This document shows, piece after piece, positions 1 through 12,300 of a stretch of DNA of 64,000 nt. The position numbers were made by a program, and so were the translations under genes. The notes beneath the pieces are model-generated. The model did not search any database. It had not been told where the DNA came from and saw only the letters and a list, made by a program, of their open reading frames with translations. Location: the NCBI RefSeq assembly GCF_932274485.2, contig NC_065882.2, forward strand, positions 76,782,767 to 76,846,766, read 5' to 3'. The stretch is from Patella vulgata (Eukaryota > Mollusca > Gastropoda > Patellidae). Position 1 is the stretch's first letter, and each line of letters begins with the position of its first letter.

Positions 1-268
1 TGAGAAAACACACCATGTTGAACAAGTAACCTAACTCTTTATCACATACAAGCTTTGGATCGAAACATTTCCTCTTCAATAATGGACCGGACATTTTATG
101 ATCTAATAAAACTCATGCATTAGGAATTAGGCCACTCGACCACCCAAACCCATCTTATTTAAAAGAAAAAAATTTCTTTTTTCAAGAAACAATCGAGCAG
201 CACGAAACATTGTTGAATTTGGATAAGTCTAATTAATTTTAATGGATTTTCTTTTTTCCATCTTACAG
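1..268 (+). other. Intron of the receptor gene (3' part)
   Basis: AT-rich sequence ending in a pyrimidine tract and TTACAG directly before the first visible LA exon. I see no repeat or other gene in it. Confidence 0.8.
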
Positions 269-391
269 CTGCCAAGACCTGTAATGCTGATCAGTTTGCT
301 TGTTCTACTGGAGCTTGTATTCCAGCTGGCTGGAAATGTGATGGACAGAATGATTGTACCAAAGGCGACGATGAGGCGCCAGAACAATGTG
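269..391 (+). CDS. Receptor exon: LA module 1 of the window
   Basis: 123 bp, phase 1 on both sides. It encodes one LDL-receptor class A module with six cysteines: [23 protein letters not shown], then [10 protein letters not shown]. The calcium-binding acidic end reads GDDE in place of the usual GSDE. Acceptor TTACAG, donor GTAAGC. Confidence 0.93.
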
Positions 392-3300
392 GTAAGCTTA
401 ATCAAATTCTCTGCCAAAAAAACAATCGCAAATTCTATTAAAACCAAACTTTTTAATCAAATATACGACTGATTGAATATAGTGTCAGACTTTTACCATG
501 TATACTAAATAATGTTCTGTTTTTTTTGTTCATGTCTTTTATTATGGATAAATGTGTTGTGATTGTTGTAATTTTATATTAGTTGTACTTACCTAAAGCG
601 CCCGAGAGCAGCTTGCTTAGTTGAAGTCATCCCATTAAAGTTTTGTACTGGCTATAGATTACAAATACTATGTATAAAAGTCGAATAAATTTAACTAATT
701 GATCAAGTTTGGGATGTGTACTAATTAATTACATTTAACCTTTTCAGATCAACCAATTGATCCAAGTTTCGATTTATTTTTATTTTAATTTTTCAGAGAT
801 AACTACATGTAAAGAGGGTGAATTCCAGTGTGAAAATGGCCGATGTATCAGTGAACGCTGGAAGTGTGATCAAGACAATGACTGTGGGGATAACTCGGAT
901 GAAAAGAAGGACAACTGTCGTAAGTATTGATGATGTCTTTTGAATCTTGTGAGCCCCTGTGGCTCAGTCAGTATAGGGCTCTGTCTCGTTAAATCAGGAA
1001 GTCTCGGGTTTGCTTTCTGTGTTTATTGAGAAAGCTCTCCCGGATTTTCCAACATGGTTTCCCATCGTCAGTGGTGAAACACAATGCATTTAGCAAGGGA
1101 CCACTGTCTATTAGTTCTTTTGAATCTTGTCAATGTTTTTCCATATAATCATACAGCACCAGAACTGACCATTCTACTGCAAATAAACTCTTCCTCAAAG
1201 ATACATTATTGGAGATAAGATAAAGAGCTGGCAGTTCTCACTGTAATAGTTTGAAAATAGATAACGTAAATAGAATATGTTAAAAATTTTAATCAAATTG
1301 ATCCACTCTGAACCAAGATATTAGCGATTGAATTTTGGGCCTAGCCTCGATCATCATTACTACGAAAGAAAACATAATCTCGATTATCCATTTTTTGATT
1401 TAATCATGAATGAGTGTTGAGCAGCAGATCGGATTATAATCCAATAAATATTGCAGGCGAGTTGATATCGAGAGTTGATTATGGTCTGGATAAGTTAATT
1501 AATGTCTAATTAATAATTTAGATAACATTTCGGGCCTAAAGAAAGACCTGCAATAAGCAGATTTAGCTCTTGCATAATGTATGTTTAAATTATATTTTAC
1601 AAATTCAAGGTATGTTAATATTTTCCTTTTTTTTTTTCAGCTGATCAAGTTTGTGATGAAGAAGAATTTCAGTGCTCAAATATGATCTGTATCAAAAAAT
1701 CGTGGGAATGTGACGGAGACTTCGATTGTAATGATCAGAGTGATGAAAAAAATTGTTCTGCTACCGATCGCATGAGTAGATGTTCTGCATCGGAATTTAC
1801 CTGCGTCGATTCCAAAGAATGCATCCATGTTTCCTGGCAATGTGATGGTGAAAATGATTGCGAAGATGGCTCGGATGAACAACAAGATTGTAAGTTTTTT
1901 CTAGTGTTGAAAATTTCGATCCGAATACTTTTGTTGGCTATCCGAATACTATTCGGATAATTCGGAGACGTGAAATTCTTGAACACAATTACATCAAAAG
2001 TTCATATACCGGTACTCATAATTTCTTACTTGTTTCAATGTTTATGAGTGTCTGTATGCCGAGTATGAAATTGTACTTTCGATTTGCAAATTGTTTGAGC
2101 CGCGAAGAAAAAAACGTGCCTACCTTTAGCCGTAATTATTAAGACTATCTATGACATCGATCTAACATCCCAAAAAATCAATGAGGTGAAGGAATTTGTA
2201 TAGTATAACTACTCCTGTTATCCGCACCCTCCCACTTATTTTTATTTAGCCTACTGTTTTCGTTGCACTGCATTAATAATTTTATTAGTTACTATCACTA
2301 AATAATACGCATAAGGCAACACAAATAAAATAACTTGTTTCTCGGGCACCGCCCGCACGCAAAATTGATTGCGCGTGCAGTCTATTTATTAGTCTTGATG
2401 AAAAAAAATAAATATGTAACGCCCGCCCGCACATCGACAAGCAAGTCGTAAAAAAAATATCCCGCATGTACCTACATCCGCCATACATGTATATCTATTC
2501 AAATGTATTAAAACTGATTCAGATGAACATGCTGTCTTTTTTATCCGAACAATGGCGAAGTTTGGCAGATTTGCCTTTTTTATTGATATCGAAAGAACCT
2601 CCATTTTGTATCACGTGATATTAATTACCTCCCCTGATAAACTAGAATTTGATTCGTGTTAAAAGTCATTGGCGACAATATTTCAATCATTCGATCGTAA
2701 TCGGCTCATTATTGCCGGCTTCAATCGGTCCTTGTTTGGAAAATCCTATTGATAAAATAATAATGAACCGTAGAACAGGTTAATTAATTATAGCTAAGAA
2801 TACGATACGATGACGATAGTCGTCATAATGCATACCTTAGAATCTGGGTCATTATTAGCACATTTACGGTAGTTTCGATAATCCGGAAAATAATAATTGG
2901 ATTACCGATTTGATGGTTTTACTGACCAGTTGTTAGTTAGATTTAAATAGTCATTCAATATAAACACCGGATAGAACACCGAATATCCTGAGAAACACAC
3001 CGAATATCCCAAGAAACAGTATTTCCGGCAATCTCCAATACCGATGACACGGTGTGACATGCATTGGTTGGAATTCGGTAAATAATTATAAATAAACCGG
3101 CGATACTAGATTTAGTTTTAAATACTGTTTACCATGATTATTATTTTTGATACACCTGGTGAAAGAGGCTTAGTTTTTAAAAATATTGTTGTCTTTATGG
3201 AGGGCTATTACATAGTCGTATGGAATTTTATTTTAAACCAATTTCAATTATGTGAATTAAATATGGAAAATTATTTTCCTTTCAGTCAGTGTTCAGTCTC

Positions 3301-6300
3301 AGTGTTTTAGTAGACTTGATTTTGGGTTTATGTTTTAAGTATGTACAATAAAGTTGAATATAACGGAAAGCAAAAACGTAAACAAGTAATGACTTTCTCA
3401 TTTAAAAAAAAAAAAAAAGAAAGACCGCCCTCCCGCCCCAACAATTTTCAGCAATAGCCAAATTTTATTTTGCACCATCAATGAGTAAAAAAAAAAAAGT
3501 AACCGCCCTCCCTCCCTACAGTTTCAGCTGTCAGTTGCCCGAGAAACAAGACATTTATTTTGTGTGGCCTAATGTTGACATTTATGCTCATGGAGCTGCA
3601 TACGTGATCAATTGCATTGGGGAAAATTTCAAAGTGATCAGACGTAAAAATGGCTAAATATAGAGCATACGGAATGTCAGAATATATTGTAACGAATAGT
3701 AAATGGATAGTAAAATGATTCGGATAACCCCTATTTTGTATCCGTTAACGAATATCCAAATAGTAGTTTCAACACTAGTTTTTTCATCCAAATTGTTCGT
3801 ATAAAAAGGCAATACTTTCTACTTCTAGGTAAACAAAACAATGTGAAAAAAAAATATAAATGGCCACATCATTTTACCCAATAACTTGACTTACAATTAA
3901 TTTTCAGGATTGTAATTTGGAAAATCGAACATCAATTTGATATTTGTGAATAACTGAACAAATATGAGCATAGAGTTTCAGTTGGTTGATCCTGGCATCC
4001 GTTTCCAGCAAGAATTATATCGCTAACAATTGAATACCGTTTAGTAGTGTCTTTCTGTTTATTGGTTGGCTTATAAGGTGTAACGGGTGGTTGTACGCGA
4101 TACGGGGTAGGCAGTCCTTCACGTTTAAGGGGAGCTTTTGCTCCTGCTCCTGCTCCTCTCGACGCACGGCGGCTTTTCCTTCGAAGGAGTCATTAAAGAC
4201 TCCTGCAAATTAGCTAAATCGCTCTCCTAAATATTGAGATTAATAAACTACTTTCAGTTTTTGTTTACTTTTAAACTGCATATATTCATGGTATCAGGAG
4301 CTTTTTATGGCTCCCGCACAATTTTATAAACATGAAGGACTGAGTAGAGTCAACTGTCCAACCTCGTTGGTTTCTCCAGGTCCTCCAGTTCCCTCAAACT
4401 GCTAAAGACCCCTCCGTGCAAGCAAATTTATTGAAATGAAGTTGAGTCATATGTGCTTCCACCTGAATCCACCAAATGTGATAAATAAATTTATTGTTTT
4501 TTTCCATTTTGCAGGTAAAATTACCTGTCGACCGAATCAGTTTATGTGTGTACAAGATAGTTATTGTATTCATGGTATATTACAATGTGATGGTAATGAT
4601 GATTGTTTGGATGGATCAGATGAACATGGTTGTCGTAAGTAACATGCTACCTCAAAATAAATTACATTCTTAAAGGGACAATAACACTCTTGCTGGCTTG
4701 ACAGCTCCAGAAAATAAAAAATAGCCTTATTCTAAGTACTAGATGTGTTAGGGTCCTACCTGTTGTGTAAATTATCCATTAAATCCTATTTTACTTGTCC
4801 AGAGGGTTCAAAAATATTTTTAAATCCAAGTCACATTTGAAAAGCTTTACGTCAGGCTTTTCAAATCATTTAGTTGAATTTTTCCAATTTTTTAAATTAG
4901 GTGTGTTAAGATGAAATTTGTATCGTCAATTAATTGGAATATTGTAAAATAGTACAATTTGTTGACCAGAATAAAGATTGGGACATATTATTCAGTTACA
5001 ACAAGAGTGGTATTGAGACTTTTAAGTCTTCTTAAGTCCTGTATCTATCACAAGTTACACATTGGCATGCATGTAAAAGATCCCTTGGCAGATGGAATTT
5101 GATATAAGAATAGGCTGTTGTGCCACTGTCTGGGCAAAATTTCCCTCATAGCACATGACAAGATGTAGGGTCGCCTGTCCAACCTCTTCCTCCCACTTCT
5201 AAATACATCAACACACAAATGAATTAATGAAATAGAATTGGACCATATGTTAGTGCCAAAATAGCCTAGTTTGTGTTGAGTGGACGTTAAACCCCATCTC
5301 TCTTTCTCTATAAATGTAAGTAAAACCGTACAGAACAAGAATAATGGTAGGTCGTGTATCCAGTCTTCATTAGCCAAGTTGGAGCAGAACGATAGGATGT
5401 TAAACCTCATATAAAAAGAAATAAACATTCCATTTGATTATTTTCAGCTCCTAGACCAGACAGCTGTAAAGAGGATGAATTTGACTGTTTTAAAGATGGG
5501 AAGAAATGTATTGCGTTAGATATGGTCTGTGATGGACAAAATGATTGCGGACAATTTGAAGATGAAGCTAAAGAACTTGACTGTCCTAGTAAGTTGAACT
5601 CTTAAATTTAATCATGGAAGAAAGTGGAGTCTGTGAAATTTAGGACAATATTTGAATCCAAAGTACAGTATCCATCTTTAAAGTTAATCAGGGAGAAGAA
5701 AATCAAAGATATGGAAATTTCGATGTTTATTTCTGATTTCAAATAAGCCCATTTTCACAGAGTTCGCTGTTCTATCTTATTTTGTTTGATGAATGAAACG
5801 AGTGAAATAACAGTAAATATAACACCATTAACAAATGGTTGTTTTAAATTTTAATAACCATAATATTTACAAAAAATACCTAAAAGACATACTTATCGAA
5901 AACATCTACTAATTTATTTTGTCAGGTTTCGACGAGTGTTCACTCAACATTATCAAGCTGGAGTATTCTATTAATGTCAGCGGGGTTGGATGGCCGAATG
6001 GTTAGCATGTGCGCGCTGTATCATAAGGTCTGTCATTGAGTCAACTGGCGTGGTTTTGATTCCCGGGTTGTGACGAGGAGTAGGGTCGCCTGTCCAACCT
6101 CGTGGGTTTCCTCCAACAGCTAAAGACCGCTATGCGCAAGCAAATTATTGAAATAAAATTGAACCATATGTTAGTCCCGAAATGCCCTAGTTTGTGTCAA
6201 GTGGGTGTTAGACCCCATTTCTCTCTCTTTATTAATGTCATTAGCTTGAAAACGTTGAGAGAATACCCTTCACAACGTTGCTTGAATACATAAGTAGCTG

Positions 6301-9300
6301 TTTTTCCATAAGTATGTGTTATAGTTTATTGTTCTATCCAGTTACTAAATGACGCTAAAAGATCACAATAACATAGAATATTATCACACCCACTTTTACG
6401 TTGACTAAAACTATCGACTATCAAGTACCAAGTTGTAACACTATGTTTTATTTTGTTCAGTAGACGAAGATTCTGATTCTAAAAAAGGTATAATATCTGT
6501 TGTAGCTTCCAGCTTTCGTTGTTTAGTTGTTTTTTTTAAATCACATGGGCTGTCACGTGACATTTCGTCACATTTTCCCACAAATGTTTGGTACTGTAGT
6601 GGATATTTGTATTTTCGTATTGACGATTGCACAGTAAAGGGGTGATTCATTGATACATGTACATGTATACGAAAACTAAAACAAACAAATTAAAATAGAA
6701 ATATTTAGCACAATATGATTTTAGTATGTAATATTAGGGAAATATCACTGTAACCCAGGTATCATTTAATCTTGTGTATTTAGAACTAATTTCTTTCACA
6801 TTCATTCAATATCAAATCTTTGTTTAAAAATTTGTAAGAATCGTTTAAAATCACCCAAAGTCATCTAATTTGTACTTTTGTCCAGTTCAAAGTTGACCAT
6901 TCAGTTTTGATAATGAGTATCCAATTTTCAAGCGTTTAATTTCTCAATCACTGTTAAAAAGTAAACAACCCAATTGATTATTGATCTATAATGATTAATT
7001 TTTGAACAGTTGTCAGGAAATTAAATACTTGTAAATTGGACACTCATTATCATAATTAATCAGTCAACTTTAAGTACACAAGTACAAATTAGATGATTTG
7101 GAGTGATTTTAAAGGATTTTTACAACTTTTTAAACAAAGATTTGATGAATGTGAAAGAAATTAGTGCTAAATACGCCAGATTAAATGATACCCTGTTTAC
7201 AGTGATACGTTAACAGCTTAACTTGTAGTTTAGAGATTAAATACCACCGTTTAATGTTGTCTGTAAATGTTCGTTTTCACACGGAAATGGTAAAAGGGAT
7301 TAGTTTTATAAAAATTGCACTTTATAATTTCATTAACGTCTTCGTCGTTATTAAACAATACAAGATTAATATTGTCGTTTGTAAATGTCACCATTTTGTA
7401 GATGTCTTTCTTTTTTGCCACTAAAAATGGTATGGAGAAAATTAACACTTAATACAGATACTTATAAAATGTAGTCACTGTTAGTAGATGTCACTAAATG
7501 GACTGGAAAAACCAGACTAAGTTTACACTTGATCAACAAGTTGTATTCATTTACTGCCAAAAGCAGTTGACAATTTTGTGAACTAACCAATTGTGTTGTG
7601 TTTGTGGATAAATTTAAGGGTAATGATATTTGGATTAGATTATAATTGATTGGTTGGCTTGGCCTGCTATTGATTTGGTAACATCTTGTTTTTGGTGGGG
7701 GTGGTTGGTTTTGTTATTTTTTGAAAATATTTTATTTCCTTTGCAGACAAACCATGTAGTACCAACAATGGAGGATGCTACCAGAAATGTGTGAATTTAT
7801 ATCCAGGAAATCATAGGTGTGAATGTCATAAAGGTTTTGAATTATCTCCAAATTCAACAACATTTTGCCAGGATATAGATGAATGTCAGTTAGTTGGATC
7901 GTGCTCTCAGTTATGTACGAACTTTAAAGGAGGCTACAAGTGCCATTGTACGGAGGGTTATACGCTTGTTCACGAAAAATACTGTCGGGCTAACGATGGC
8001 AGTGCTGAACTTCTATTGGCTAATCGTAAAGATCTTCGACGAATCAATATCGAGAACAACAAGAAACCAGTGTATGAATTATTGGTTGAAGACGAAAAGG
8101 TCGAGTGTGCCATCTCTGTGGATTATGATATTCGTAGCAACAAGGTTTATTGGACCGATGTCAAATTGGAAAAAATTTTAAGGTATCAGTCACGATTTTA
8201 TATTATCTCAAACATACATGTAAGAAAGTCTCTTGAAATAGTAACCATAACAGAGAACAAGAGAAATAGGATTTAACAACCACTCAACACAAACTAGGTC
8301 ATTTAGCAGTGGGAGGACCATGAGGTTGGACAGGCGACCCTACACCTTGTCATTTCGGGACTAACATACGGTTCAATTATAAGAAAATTACTGATACTTA
8401 TGTTATTAAATTATAGCTAGTCAGATTTCATTGATTCCAATGGATGTGAATTTAAATTCATTACAACTATTCTAGTTGCTAATTCATGTGATATTTAACA
8501 TGGCCAAATATGTGAGAAACAGATTGTATTGTTTAATTGGCCTAGGTTCCTTTTTTTTTTTCTCCTGTTTATTATTCAGATAATTTTTCTTTTATTGTGC
8601 AAAATAAGTTAAAATAAACGTAGAGTATTATAAATTTTTGATGTGTTTTTCAGTGCTGATATTCAGGACAATAAGAATGTAATAGCTATAGCCGAGAATC
8701 TCGTCAGTACTCCTGATGGTATCGCGGTCGATTGGGTCCACAAACATCTATACTGGACCGATACAGGTTACAATAAGATTGAAGTTTCATCTCTAGATGG
8801 TAAAATGAGACGTGTTTTGATCAATAGTGATTTAGATGAACCAAGAGCTATTGTTGTAGATCCAAAGAGTGGGTAAGTATTTATGTATTTATTCTTGTAA
8901 TCAGTGCCAATAAACCAATTTGTGAGATTAGTCAGTTTTAATATTTGGGGGGCAAAATATAATCACAGAAGCGCAAATTCGTTTGTTTTGCTGTTTTGAG
9001 GTTGTTTTTTTGGGGTTTTTTAAGGTGTGCTATTTTGTATTTTACCATAGACCATATAAAAAAATAAAAAAATTCTGGTTTATACAAGTAGCGATCCTGT
9101 GAAAAAATATTTTTGTTAATAAATTACCAGACTTGTTTTTATGTATTGCCATACATTTGAGTTTTTTGGTACATCAATATTTATTTGTCAGTGAACAAGA
9201 GAACAAGAAAAGCTTAATATCTGTGAATAGTAACTTTTTATTTAAATAAATTACTTGTTCTTCAGGTATATGTACTGGACTGATTGGGGTAACACACCTA

Positions 9301-12300
9301 AAATAGAAAAATGTGGTCTGGATGGTACTATGCGTAAAACTATCGTACAGACCAATATCCTCTGGCCAAACGGAATAACACTTGGTGAGTACAAAACTTA
9401 ATAAAGCGTTCTATAATGTCCTCAGAATGTCACGGAGGATTAAAGGGACAATAACACTCTTGTTGGCTTGACAGTTCCAGAAAATAAAAAATAGCCTTAT
9501 TCTAAGTACTAGATGTGTTAGTGTCCTACCTGTTGTGTAAATTATCCATTACATCCTATTTTATTTGTCCAGAGGGCTCGAAAATATTTTTAAATCCAAA
9601 TCACATTTGAAAAGATTTACGTTAGGCTTTTCAAAAAATTTTCCAATTTTTTAAATTAGGTGTGTTAAGATGAAATTTGTGTCATCAATTAATTGGAATA
9701 TTGTAAAATAGTACAATTTGTTGACCAGAATAAAGATTGGGACATATTATTCAGTTACAACAAGAGTAGTATTGAGCCTTCAAAGCCTTCTATAATGTCC
9801 TCAGAAAACAAAGTAAATCATCTGACGGCATGGATTCAATCTGATTAAAAGGGGGCACATCAAATGATTTTATAGGTGGCAGTGGCTTGTTTATATCGTC
9901 TGCAGAGAATGGCGAATGTCTCAAAATATTCAGTCTAAGGTCTTTGTAAATACGGAACGGAATTGAACCACTTCTGAACAGAAATTCCTTTTAGAGGATC
10001 ACGTGGGTAAGACGCTGGCTCTCTAGCCTGGAGGTCGGGTGTTCAATCCCTGCGTTGGCCGAGAAAGTTCATTCAGATTTTCCGGCGTGGTTTCCCCTTG
10101 TCAGTGATGCAGGATGGAGGGCCTGACAAGGACAGCTGTCTAGTCGTTCGGATGGGACAAAAAACCGAGGTCCTGTGTACACATTGGCGTGCGCGTAAAA
10201 GATCCCTTTGCCGCTGCCCGGGCAAAATTTCCCTCATAGCACATTGTATGGCTATGCCCGTCTTCATTAGCCCAGGTTAGGAGCAGAACAGTAGGATGTT
10301 AAACCCCATTTCATTTCCTTTTAGAGATTTAAACTTTAACAATATGGTAGTTTGAAAGGATTCAAATTTTATCCAATGACGATCACAATCTTTAATATTT
10401 GTATTTGTTTTCTTTGTAGATTATGTTGATCAACGTTTGTATTGGGTTGATGCTAAACTTCATATTATTGATAGTGTTGATTTAGATGGTAGAGCTCGTC
10501 GAACTATTCATAAATCTCAAGTCTCCATTCATCATCCATTTGGTATTACTGTCTTTGAGGTAGGTTATTGGTAGTTTTATCTAAGTTTACGAATAGCTTG
10601 TAGTAAGCCTGGAAATAAGGCACCTGTCACAGACATGGTTCCGTCTTCATTAGCCCAGTCGGAGCAGAACACTAGGATGTTAAACCCCATTTCATTTCAT
10701 TTCATTTACATCCCTCTGGTGACCTGTCATCTCTCACAGTGTTTTATTGACATTATTAACACTTGCCTGCACAAAGTTCAAAATGCCTTTTACTAGTTCA
10801 TTAGTTCCTGACATTTTCCAGGCCAGAGCAGTAGTCTTTGTAAAATTTCATGACAACTTGGCTAATTGATTGCTTAAAGGATTTGATGGGTTTCCTGAAA
10901 CTTTTCTTCTTCTTCTTGGGGCTGTTGGAATTTTCCAAGCTTGTTATTTTGTTACATAGAAATAACTGTAATTGATAAAAAGAGATTTGTTGAGGAAGGG
11001 GTGTGTTTCGAAATATTTATAATTCTCTGGGCTGCTAGAGTTTTCCGACAGTTTTACATAGAAACACCTGTAATAAATAATGGAATTTTTTTTAATAGGA
11101 CTCCCTATTCTGGACTGATTGGAAATCTGAATCTGTACGAAAGATGAGTAAATTTGGAGTAGGAGAACCTGTATCTGTTGTTACTGATTTAAACGAACCA
11201 ATGGATGTCCATATTTTCCATGAATTCCGACAACCTGCATGTAAGTACACTAGTCGTAATGCTTCCATGATGATACCAATAACTTACCGACATTTATACA
11301 CGACAAGGAGAGCAGAGTCGTCTATCTAACTGCGTGGGTTTTCCTCTCAAGTCTTCTGATTTCCTCACTCTACACACAAGCAAATTATTTTACTGTATGT
11401 TAGTCCAAAAAATGATCAAGTTGAGTGGACGTTAAACCCCATTTCTCTCTCTCACCTGTTTCCAGTGCTCTTCATGGACAAATAAATACAAAAACCAGTT
11501 GAATAAAGGAAAAGAATCAATACATTTAACATAAAAAAATTAACAGTAAATGATCAAATTGATTTTTTTTTTTTTAAATATTTAATTGAAATGATTTTGT
11601 CTTTACAGCTGAAAATAAATGTGGTACAGACAATGGTGGCTGTGAACATTTCTGTCTTCCCTCCCCCATATCAAAGGATGGTCCTAAATATAGATGTGTC
11701 TGTCAAGATAACTTTGAACTTTCTTCTAATGAAAAGACATGCACAGAATCAGGTATGTTGATTCCCTAATTTCCAGGTGGTGTCGGGCGTCTAACATGCA
11801 CTTTAAATCATAAAGTTTGTCATGTGAGTCAATCGGTGGGATTTCGATTCCCAGCTTGTATGTTAGTTTCATATGTTAGTCCCGCAATGTGCTAGTTGTT
11901 TTTGAGTGGACTTTAAACCCATTTCTTTCTTTCTCTCCTTAATTTTTTTGCTAATATTATACTAGTTATTTGTGTAAGTAATTGACTTGTAGAAAAATAA
12001 AGAGTCTCTCATAGTTCTATTTATAGATAGGATCATGCAAGCTATTATAGAATTAAATAATAAATTTATGTAATTATTGTTATTTCTCCCCACAGCCAAT
12101 AAAACATCAGTTAATCCTAATCCAACAGATAGTACAGCAGATGAAAATTCTCCAAATAAAAGTAAACATAGACGACGTAAGTTGACACTTTTTTTATTAT
12201 TAATTGATATTAGTTCAAATATCAAATGCTACTTTTATTTTTAGAGTATTAAGGATAGTATTCTTATTTTAATCGCTACCCTGGTTGTACATGACAAGGA

